Assembly (NCBI GenBank): GCA_018432565.1
Contig: JAHDSS010000358.1
Span: forward strand, 1 to 6,918
Reading direction: 5' to 3'
DNA length: 6,918 nt
Source of the DNA: Kiritimatiellia bacterium
GTDB lineage: Bacteria; Verrucomicrobiota; Kiritimatiellia; CAIQIC01; Lenti-01
The notes under the pieces are model-generated. The model made no database searches and was not told the DNA's origin. It was given only the letters and a program-made list of their open reading frames with translations. This document shows positions 1 through 5,810 of this stretch, piece by piece (position 1 is the first letter of the stretch; each line of letters begins with the position of its first letter). A program made the translations under genes and the position numbers.

Positions 1-2097
1 CTAATTCAACAAGGCGCCTTTGGGGCCGGCCTTGTCGTCCCAGTTGCGGGGCTTCTGGGTGGCGATGGAGGCGATGCGCTTGGTGGTCATCTGGATGCCG
101 CGGGTCTTGGGGGTGCGGACGACGACCTTGGCGGGATCGAACTCCTGCTGGTGGATCTGCTGGCCCTTGCGGGGGGCGTACTTGACGTACAGGGTGGCCG
201 GAGCGTCGTCGGAGAAAAACAGGGCTTTTGGATTTTCCGCCTCGGGCGCGCAGAAGTAGTCCTTGTTCTGAATGACGCCGCCGAACGCGAAGCGCTTCAG
301 ATGCGTGATGCCGCCGGCTTCGTACACGAGGGTCATGACGCGGTCGCGGTCGAAAATCGCGGCATAGAGCAGATTCTTGTCCACGAAGAGCTTTTCGGGG
401 GGAGGGGTGACGCGGTAGCGGCAGTCGTTCCAGACGAGAATGATCTTGTCGTAGGACGAGCAGTGGAAGGCGGGTTCGCCGTCCACGTCGCCGTATCCGA
501 GGTAGCCGCGCTCCCGGTCGAGGACGATCTGATGCTCCTTGGCGGTCAGTTCGCGGATTTCAATGGCGTCGAACCGGGCTTCCCGGGTCCGGCGGGGGAA
601 GAGATCGGCGTAGTCGCGGTAGAGATTTTTGAGGTACTTGATGGTGTAGCCGGTGACGTCGGTGAGGTTTTTCTCGACGGCGTCGAAGTCGGCGAGGAGG
701 TCGTCCTCCTCCTTGCGGGATTTATTGATGTCGTAGAGCGAAATGCGGCGGATCGGGATGGCCAGGAGCATGTCGAGGTCGGCCCCGGTGATGTCGCGGC
801 GGAGCTGGTCGCGGAAGGGGGCCAGGCCGTCCAGGATGGCCTGCTTGACCTCCGGGGCGGTGGTGCATTCCTCGATGCGCTTGTAGAGGCGGTGCACGAT
901 GAAGAGCCGGACGAGCGAGGCGGACTGGAGGGCTTCGTCGATTTTTTTCCGTTCGATCTGGAGTTCCTTGCGCAGGAGGTCCACCAGGCGTTTGGTGTTG
1001 TGGCGCAGGATGTCGTGGACGGACAGTTCGACGGGGCGCTGGTCGCGGATGACGATGGGGCGCAGGGAGGCGGACACTTCGCACTGGGTGAAGACATAGA
1101 GCGCCTGGACGGCCTGCTGGATGTCGGCGTCGTTCGCCAGGGCGATTTCGATTTCGACCTGGCCGGCGGTATAGTCGCGGATGGCCTTGGTCTTGATCTT
1201 GCCTTTCTTGGCGGCGTCTTCGATGGAGGCGATGAGGGATTCGGTGGTGACGCCGTAGGGCAGTTCGCGGATCACCAGGGTGGCCTCGTCCTTCTGGTCC
1301 AGGACGGCGCGCAGGCGGACCTTGCCGCGGCCTTCGTCGTATTCGCGCGCGTCGATCAGTCCGCCCTGGGGAAAGTCCGGCAGCAGGGGCTTGATCGGTT
1401 TCTTCTGGAGGATGGCGATCTGGGCCTGGAGGAGTTCGCCGAAGTTGTGCGGGAGGATGCGGGTGGACAGGCCGACGGCGATGCCCTCCGCGCCGAGCAT
1501 CAGCAGCAGGGGCAGCTTGGCGGGCAGCACGACGGGCTCCTTGCGGCGGCCGTCGTAGGTGGGGATGAAGTCGGTGAGGTCGTCGTTGAAGAGCTGGGTG
1601 GCGGCCAGATCGGTGAGGCGGCATTCGATGTAGCGGGGGGCGGCGGCGGGATCGCCGGTATGGAGGTTGCCGAAGTTGCCCTGGCCTTCGATCAGGTAGC
1701 CGCGGTTGACGAGGGTGACGAGGGCGTCGCCGATGGAAGCGTCGCCGTGGGGATGGAACTGCATCGTGTAGCCGACGATGTTGGCGACCTTGATGAAACG
1801 GCCGTCGTCGTTCTGGTTCAGCGAATACAGAATGCGGCGCTGGACCGGCTTGAGGCCGTCTTCGATTTCCGGGATGGCGCGGTCGCGGATGACGTACGAG
1901 GCGTACTGCAGGAAGTTGTCGTCCATCAGCCGGTGCAGCGGCCCGTCGGGCAGTTCCTTTTCATCCGAGGACGGCGGAGGCGGGGACGGGGCGGCGGGCG
2001 GGGGGGCGGCCGGCGCGGGCGCGTTGGCTTTTTTCCGCTTCCGGCGCGGGGCGCCGTCGGAGTCGTCGAACAGAGATGGCTGCTGGATGTCGGTCAT
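1..2097 (-). CDS. parC: DNA topoisomerase IV subunit A (ParC-like type IIA topoisomerase)
   Basis: Complete 698-residue ORF (ATG to TAG). It is the DNA breakage-reunion subunit of a type IIA topoisomerase, which with ParE decatenates and relaxes chromosomes using ATP. After a low-complexity tail (basic run PRRKRKK at 17-23, then Ala/Pro-rich to about 45), the winged-helix core starts near residue 56. It contains GLKPVQRRIL (81-90), the HPHGDASIGDAL segment (115-126) and the catalytic Arg-Tyr pair R155-Y156 in APRYIECRL. Tower and coiled-coil regions follow to about 520, then a short C-terminal domain of about 170 residues. I see no GyrA box (QRRGGKG), and the protein is shorter than E. coli ParC (about 750) or GyrA (about 875), so ParC fits better than GyrA. 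The position equivalent to GyrA Ser83 is Ala120. No clear Shine-Dalgarno precedes the start. A partner parE is not in the window, so gene naming rests on motifs alone. Confidence 0.93.
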   Translation of the reverse strand: MTDIQQPSLFDDSDGAPRRKRKKANAPAPAAPPPAAPSPPPPSSDEKELPDGPLHRLMDDNFLQYASYVIRDRAIPEIEDGLKPVQRRILYSLNQNDDGRFIKVANIVGYTMQFHPHGDASIGDALVTLVNRGYLIEGQGNFGNLHTGDPAAAPRYIECRLTDLAATQLFNDDLTDFIPTYDGRRKEPVVLPAKLPLLLMLGAEGIAVGLSTRILPHNFGELLQAQIAILQKKPIKPLLPDFPQGGLIDAREYDEGRGKVRLRAVLDQKDEATLVIRELPYGVTTESLIASIEDAAKKGKIKTKAIRDYTAGQVEIEIALANDADIQQAVQALYVFTQCEVSASLRPIVIRDQRPVELSVHDILRHNTKRLVDLLRKELQIERKKIDEALQSASLVRLFIVHRLYKRIEECTTAPEVKQAILDGLAPFRDQLRRDITGADLDMLLAIPIRRISLYDINKSRKEEDDLLADFDAVEKNLTDVTGYTIKYLKNLYRDYADLFPRRTREARFDAIEIRELTAKEHQIVLDRERGYLGYGDVDGEPAFHCSSYDKIILVWNDCRYRVTPPPEKLFVDKNLLYAAIFDRDRVMTLVYEAGGITHLKRFAFGGVIQNKDYFCAPEAENPKALFFSDDAPATLYVKYAPRKGQQIHQQEFDPAKVVVRTPKTRGIQMTTKRIASIATQKPRNWDDKAGPKGALLN

Positions 2098-2114
2098 GGG
2101 GATACGAAACGGGG

Positions 2115-2143
2115 ACTATAGCGGGAGGGCGCGGGCGTGACAA
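2115..2143 (-). promoter_or_regulatory. Sigma70-type promoter for parC
   Basis: On the minus strand a -35 box TTGTCA (2138-2143) is followed after exactly 17 bp by a -10 box TATAGT (2115-2120). Both boxes match the consensus at 5 of 6 positions with ideal spacing. The -10 box ends only 17 nt before the parC ATG, so transcription should start about 10 nt upstream of the codon. The leader would be very short, without a recognisable ribosome binding site. Boxes and spacing are read directly; activity is inferred. Confidence 0.65.
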
Positions 2144-2150
2144 GCCGGGC

Positions 2151-2178
2151 TTGAGTTCGGGGCGGAACCGGCTATCGT
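2151..2178 (+). promoter_or_regulatory. Possible promoter for prmA, close to the start codon
   Basis: A -35-like TTGAGT (2151-2156) and a -10-like TATCGT (2173-2178) are separated by 16 bp, each matching the sigma70 consensus at 4 of 6 positions. The -10 box ends 6 nt before the ATG at 2185, which would place the transcription start at or next to the A of the start codon, giving a leaderless mRNA. It lies just upstream of, and back to back with, the parC promoter. It is weaker than the parC promoter and could be a chance match. Confidence 0.4.
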
Positions 2179-2184
2179 GCGGGA

Positions 2185-3048
2185 ATGAACGGCAGCTGCG
2201 GCAGGTTGGAAGTGGTGCTGGCGAAGGACGCGGCGGAGGCGTTCTGCGACTGGGTGCGGGAGCAGTGGGGGCGGGAGCCGGTGACCCTGGAAGCGCCGCG
2301 CGGAACGCGGGCCGTGGTGGAAATCTATTTCGACACGCCCGAAGAAGCCGAGGCCCGCCGCCGGCGCCTGCCGGGGCATGTCGCGCTGTCGGGGGCCCGG
2401 GCCATGGCCTGCCACGAAGCCCAGTGGACCACGTTCTGGCGGCATCATTTCCACACCCGGGACATCGGCCGGACCCTGCGGATCGTGCCGGTGTGGGAAC
2501 AGGCGCCGGACCGCAAGCGGATCAACCTGAAGATCGATCCGGGGCTGAGTTTCGGCACGGGCGGGCACTTCACCACCCGGTTCTGCCTGGAAGAGCTGGA
2601 GGCCGCCTGCGCGGAACGGCGGCCGCGGTCGCTGCTGGATGCGGGCACCGGCAGCGGGATTCTGGCGATTGCCGCGGCCCGGCTCGGGGTGCCGAGAATC
2701 GAGGCGTTCGATCACGACCCCGTCTGCGTGGCGATGAGCCGGAAGAACGCCGCGCTGAACCGGCTGCCCCGCGGCCGCATCCGGTTCTATGCCGGGGATG
2801 TGCTGGCGGCCGGCTGGTGCCGCCGCCCCGCCCATGTCGTCTGCGCCAACATCCTGACGGGCGTCCTGATCGAAGCGGCGGCGGGGTTGTGGGCGGCGGC
2901 CCGGAAGCGGCTGATTGCGACCGGCATCCGGGAGAGCGAAGGCGACAGCGTGGCCGAGGCGTTCGTCCGGCTGGGCGCCCGGGAAATCCGGCGCGACGGC
3001 GACGGCGAATGGTGCGGGCTGGTATTCGACCGGCCCAACGGAAGATAG
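2185..3048 (+). CDS. prmA: Ribosomal protein L11 methyltransferase PrmA
   Basis: Complete 287-residue protein (ATG to TAG), close to the roughly 293 residues of E. coli PrmA. PrmA trimethylates amino groups of ribosomal protein L11 in the cytoplasm with S-adenosylmethionine as donor. The N-terminal substrate-recognition part (about 1-90) is weakly conserved. The W-x3-W-x4-FH stretch (81-90), the PGLSFGTGGHFTT linker motif (119-131), the SAM-binding motif I LLDAGTGSGILA (150-161), acidic D176/D178 after strand 2, the CANIL motif (220-224) and the C-terminal EWC (275-277) line up in order with PrmA as I recall it. The usual HPTT is HFTT here and the usual VANIL is CANIL, both mild substitutions. 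No good Shine-Dalgarno is visible and no alternative in-frame upstream start exists nearby. The gene is transcribed alone, divergent from parC and convergent with the ABC gene cluster. Confidence 0.92.
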   Translation: MNGSCGRLEVVLAKDAAEAFCDWVREQWGREPVTLEAPRGTRAVVEIYFDTPEEAEARRRRLPGHVALSGARAMACHEAQWTTFWRHHFHTRDIGRTLRIVPVWEQAPDRKRINLKIDPGLSFGTGGHFTTRFCLEELEAACAERRPRSLLDAGTGSGILAIAAARLGVPRIEAFDHDPVCVAMSRKNAALNRLPRGRIRFYAGDVLAAGWCRRPAHVVCANILTGVLIEAAAGLWAAARKRLIATGIRESEGDSVAEAFVRLGAREIRRDGDGEWCGLVFDRPNGR

Positions 3049-3058
3049 CGCTTCCGTT
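3037..3058. terminator. Perfect inverted repeat between convergent genes; possible bidirectional terminator
   Basis: AACGGAAG (3037-3044) and CTTCCGTT (3051-3058) are perfect reverse complements enclosing the 6-nt loop ATAGCG. The TAG stop of prmA sits mostly in the loop (3046-3048), and the last base of the opposing ATPase stop codon (3058) is in the stem. The gap between the two genes is only 9 bp, so this is the sole candidate for ending both transcripts. The stem is symmetric and can form in either RNA, but no T-run follows on either side, so it is not a classical intrinsic terminator. It may instead protect 3' ends or assist pausing. Confidence 0.45.
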
Positions 3059-4017
3059 CAGCGGGCAGGCGCCGCGTCCGTGCCGCCGTCGCGCTGCCGC
3101 AGGAAAGGGGCCAGGGGCGGATGGGGGGCGGCGCCGGAGAGATCGGACGACTGCCGGCGGGCGGCGTCCCGGACGATCTGCAGGAAGTAGGGTTCGAGGG
3201 CCTGGCGGGGATGGTCGAGTTCGGGATCGGCGCCCAGGGCCGCGCGGACGGATTCCAGAAGCCGCTGGAGCGTGACGGGATCGGGGGGGGTGGGGAAGGT
3301 CAGCGTGGTTTTGTCTTTCAGCGTTAGCAGGGAGTCGAGGGTTCCCTGGGCGAGGAGGCGTCCGTTGAACAGGATGGCGACCTGGTGGCAGACGTCTTCG
3401 ACATCGGCCAGCAGGTGGGACGTCAGCAGGATGGTTTTTCCGCGGGCGACCAGGGCGAGGATGAGGTCCTTGACCTGGCGGGTGCCCTGGGGATCGAGTC
3501 CGGCGGTGGGTTCGTCGAGAATGACGAGATCGGGGTCGTTGAGGAGAGCCTGGGCGAGGCCGATGCGGCGGGCCATGCCTTTGGAAAATCCGCCGACAGG
3601 CCGGTGGCGGGCGTGCGAAAGCCCGGTCATGTCGAGCAGCTGGTCAATGCGCGTGCGGGCGGTGTCGGGGGGCAGCCGGAACAGGCGGGCGTAGAAGGTC
3701 AGGGTTTCGAGGGGCGTCAGGTGGGGATAGAGGTAGGATTCTTCGGGGAGGTAGCCGATGCGGCGTTTGACGGCGGTGGAGCGGGGGGAGGCGCCGAGGA
3801 CCTCAATCGAGCCGGCCGTTGGAAACAGCAGGCCCAGGATCATTTTGATGGTGGTGGATTTTCCGGAGCCGTTGGGGCCGAGCAGGCCGAAGATCTGCCC
3901 GGCGGGGACATCGAAGGAGATGGAGCGGACGGCGTCCACGCGGGGGCGGCGCCAGAAGTCGCGGAAGGTCTTGGAGAGATGTTCGGCGTGGATGGCGTTC
4001 ATGAGAGAGGGGGGCAT
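3058..4017 (-). CDS. ABC transporter ATP-binding protein (ABC-2 / drug-exporter type)
   Basis: A 319-residue nucleotide-binding subunit that would hydrolyse ATP on the cytoplasmic side to drive the permease encoded just upstream. Visible motifs in order: Walker A GPNGSGKST (47-55), Q-loop region GYLPEES (88-94) with Glu where many ABC proteins have Gln, signature GGFSKGMARR (142-151), Walker B LVILDEP (164-170), D-loop AGLDP (172-176) and H-loop His201 in LTSHLL. The FSKGM signature and LPEE are common in exporter-type ABC-2 ATPases. A C-terminal extension of about 85 residues, ending Pro/Arg-rich, follows the core. The start at 4017 is chosen because its ATG overlaps the permease TGA by one base (TGATG) and is preceded by GGAG at an 8-nt spacing. 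A second ATG at 4002 lacks a ribosome site. Substrate is unknown. Confidence 0.9.
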   Translation of the reverse strand: MPPSLMNAIHAEHLSKTFRDFWRRPRVDAVRSISFDVPAGQIFGLLGPNGSGKSTTIKMILGLLFPTAGSIEVLGASPRSTAVKRRIGYLPEESYLYPHLTPLETLTFYARLFRLPPDTARTRIDQLLDMTGLSHARHRPVGGFSKGMARRIGLAQALLNDPDLVILDEPTAGLDPQGTRQVKDLILALVARGKTILLTSHLLADVEDVCHQVAILFNGRLLAQGTLDSLLTLKDKTTLTFPTPPDPVTLQRLLESVRAALGADPELDHPRQALEPYFLQIVRDAARRQSSDLSGAAPHPPLAPFLRQRDGGTDAAPAR

Positions 4018-4979
4018 CAGGCGATCTCCAGGCGGTGGAAGGAGGCGGCGCCGGCGGCGAGGACGGCGGCGGACCAGGCGGCGGCATAGGCGGTCGCCGT
4101 CAGGAAGTAGGCGCCGGGGATGGCGGCGCCGGCATCGAGGGCGTCCACCAGCCAGAACGCCTGGACGTTGGGCAGGACGGCGTAGGCGGTCCGCGCGAGG
4201 GCGGAACCGGAGAGGTGCGGACCGAGGAACGAATCGGCGGCGATGCCGGCCAGAAAGACGACGGCGCACAGGAGCAGAACCGGAGAAGGGTCCAGGCGGG
4301 TGGCGAGGGCGGCGGCCAGCGCGGCGGCCATGGCGAGACACAGAGTCAGCAGAAACCCGACGGCGAGGATTTCCCAGGCGAAGTTGTGCGGGAACGCCAG
4401 GCGGTCGAGCGGGGTGGAGAAGCAGGCGGACGCGGCGACGGCCAGCAGCAGCAGGCCCAGGAGCAGGAAGAAGGCGGCGGAGGCGAAGGGGCGGCGGGTC
4501 CGGTGGTTCCAGGCGCCGGCCAGGGCGGGGGCGGCCAGCAGAGCGAGCAGGCCGGGCAGCTCGGCTGTCCAGTCCAGCCGCAGGTCGCTGGCGCCGGCGC
4601 GCACCGCCAGGAGGGTCGCGGCGAGCGCGGCCAGCGAGAACAGGACGAGGGCGGCGGCGATGCCGGCGGCCCGGGCCAGAAAGAATCCGGCGCGGGAGAC
4701 GGGCTTGGACAGGATGGCGGCGGCGGTGCCGCGGCGGAGTTCGCGGGAAAAGCCTTCGGCGGCGGCATGCGTGCCGAGGAGCATGCCGCCGAGGAAGTGG
4801 AAGGCGAGGGCGCTGTCGCGGATGATGCGGGCGGAATCGCCGAGGGTGTAATGGAGCAGGAGGGGCAGCAGCAGGATGCCGGCGAGGCTGGAGAGGGATA
4901 CCAGCAGGAACACGGGTCGCCGGATGGCTTCGATGGCGGCCAGCCGCGCAATGGCGAGGAATGGGGCGGCGCGGGTCAT
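4017..4979 (-). CDS. ABC-2 type transporter permease
   Basis: A 320-residue, very hydrophobic, Ala/Leu-rich membrane protein. By eye it has six to eight transmembrane segments near 22-42, 56-74, 99-126, 140-156, 166-187, 202-227, 232-250 and 287-311. Between the early helices lies a cytoplasmic stretch with EGFSRELRRGTAAAILSKPVSR (split at about 75-96). The RG-T...ILSKPVSR pattern is typical of ABC-2 permeases of the NosY-like kind, where this region contacts the ATPase. A conserved-looking VLPNVQAFWLVDAL segment (268-281) precedes the last helix, as in related permeases. It is coupled to the ATPase by a 1-base overlap and starts 3 nt after the preceding gene's stop, with no strong Shine-Dalgarno of its own. 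It probably forms a homodimer with two ATPase subunits; substrate unknown. Confidence 0.85.
   Translation of the reverse strand: MTRAAPFLAIARLAAIEAIRRPVFLLVSLSSLAGILLLPLLLHYTLGDSARIIRDSALAFHFLGGMLLGTHAAAEGFSRELRRGTAAAILSKPVSRAGFFLARAAGIAAALVLFSLAALAATLLAVRAGASDLRLDWTAELPGLLALLAAPALAGAWNHRTRRPFASAAFFLLLGLLLLAVAASACFSTPLDRLAFPHNFAWEILAVGFLLTLCLAMAAALAAALATRLDPSPVLLLCAVVFLAGIAADSFLGPHLSGSALARTAYAVLPNVQAFWLVDALDAGAAIPGAYFLTATAYAAAWSAAVLAAGAASFHRLEIA
4026..4029 (-). promoter_or_regulatory. Ribosome binding site of the ABC ATPase gene
   Basis: GGAG on the minus strand lies 8 nt before the ATG at 4017, inside the last codons of the permease gene. It favours the 4017 start over the in-frame ATG at 4002. 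The TGATG stop/start overlap suggests translational coupling. Confidence 0.55.
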
Positions 4980-4982
4980 GAA

Positions 4983-5798
4983 TCAGAACAACTCGGCGTA
5001 GGCGGGGGTGCTGGCGGCCTTGAGTTCCTGGAGGATGGCGTCCATTTCCTTGACCTTCATGCCTTCGCCGGGATTTTTCTCGAACGGCCAGAGGCGCCCG
5101 GGGCGGGTGCTGCCGGGCTGGACCACGAGCAGGGCCGGGGTTTTGGTGACCCGGTAGAGGGCGGCGAGTTCCTGGGCGTCCTTCTTGCCGGGCAGGGTGA
5201 TTTCCATTTGCAGATAATAGCGCATGGCCTTGCGCCAGCCCATGTCGCCGGCGACGTGTTTTTCATACCAGCCGCACAGTCCGCTTTCGCTGGTGACGTA
5301 GGGATTCTTGAAATACAGGAACAGGCAGGCGCCGGTTTGTTTCTGAAGGGCCAGCAGTTCTTCGTGGTCGCGGGGATCCTTGGAGATCTTGGTGGGGAGT
5401 CCGTCGAAATGGGGGGCGTCAATCAGCGCCTGCAGCGCCGGGTCCACGGCGGGCGGGCGCGGGGTCCAGGAAGACCCCCACGAGTTGCTGCCTGCGGCGG
5501 CCGGCGGTGCGCCGGCAGAGGCGTCTTCGGCAGCGGTCTCGGCGGGTGCCGATTCCGTCGAAGGCGACGCGGCGGGCGGGGGGAAGGCCGGTTCGGCGGG
5601 GGACGGCGCCGCGGGAGCGGGCGCGGGAAAAGCGGGTTCAGGCGCGGGGTCCGGCAGATCCGGGCGGACGGCGGCGGCCGGGCGTTCAAAGCGGGAGCGG
5701 TCGAATTTCCGGCGCTGGAACTCCGTGCGCTGGGCGGAGGCGGAAGCGGCCAGGAAGAGGGCGGCCAGCAGAAGGACGGGGAGGCGGTCGGGCGTCAT
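4983..5798 (-). CDS. Exported protein with Pro/Ala-rich linker and thioredoxin-like domain without CXXC
   Basis: A 271-residue protein that I do not recognise as a named family member. Residues 1-22 look like a Sec signal peptide (short basic start, Leu/Ala-rich core, likely cleavage after ASA), with no lipobox cysteine. A basic segment (24-39) is followed by a Pro/Ala/Glu-rich linker (about 40-118) containing EPAFP twice 15 residues apart (54-58 and 69-73). The C-terminal part (about 140-265) resembles a thioredoxin fold: strand GACLFLYFKN (156-165), a helix beginning near Cys175 (GLCGW), and VTKTPALLVV (217-226), where Pro221 fits the cis-proline loop. No CXXC pair is present; the only cysteines are C158 and C175, so classical disulfide reductase activity is unlikely. 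It sits between mgtE (12-nt gap) and the permease (3-nt gap), suggesting a role with the ABC system at the cell envelope. Exact function is unknown. Confidence 0.75.
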   Translation of the reverse strand: MTPDRLPVLLLAALFLAASASAQRTEFQRRKFDRSRFERPAAAVRPDLPDPAPEPAFPAPAPAAPSPAEPAFPPPAASPSTESAPAETAAEDASAGAPPAAAGSNSWGSSWTPRPPAVDPALQALIDAPHFDGLPTKISKDPRDHEELLALQKQTGACLFLYFKNPYVTSESGLCGWYEKHVAGDMGWRKAMRYYLQMEITLPGKKDAQELAALYRVTKTPALLVVQPGSTRPGRLWPFEKNPGEGMKVKEMDAILQELKAASTPAYAELF

Positions 5799-5804
5799 GG
5801 CGGG

Positions 5805-5810
5805 CTCCTT
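5805..5810 (-). promoter_or_regulatory. Strong ribosome binding site of the thioredoxin-like gene
   Basis: AAGGAG on the minus strand lies 6 nt before the ATG at 5798, within the 12-nt gap after the mgtE stop. It fixes the start and is the best Shine-Dalgarno in the window, in contrast with parC and prmA, which have none. Confidence 0.75.

Noticed and set aside
722..1624. 300-codon minus-strand frame inside parC
   Set aside because: Pro/Arg/His-rich out-of-frame reading of parC; no sign of programmed frameshifting or a separate start signal.
151..2121. 656-codon open frame on the plus strand, antisense to nearly all of parC
   Set aside because: Its product is Val/Gly/Asp/Glu-rich with no recognisable domain, and it mirrors parC codons. 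Long antisense frames are expected in G+C-rich genes, and parC is clearly the real gene by its conserved motifs.
2076..3275. 399-codon plus-strand open frame covering prmA in another frame
   Set aside because: Arg/Gly/Pro-rich low-complexity translation with no motif; prmA in the neighbouring frame has full family signatures.
3736..3756. Glu in place of the Q-loop Gln in the ABC ATPase (LPEE)
   Set aside because: This substitution is common in ABC-2 exporter ATPases, so it is not evidence of an inactive or novel enzyme.
4018..4341. N-terminal extension of the ABC ATPase reading frame upstream of 4017
   Set aside because: This part overlaps the permease coding region, is Arg/Pro-rich and lacks homology-like features. 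The ATG at 4017 has a ribosome site and a stop/start overlap.
3758..4825. 355-codon plus-strand frame opposite the ABC genes
   Set aside because: The translation is mostly Arg and Gly, a composition artefact of G+C-rich DNA; both ABC genes on the other strand are well supported.
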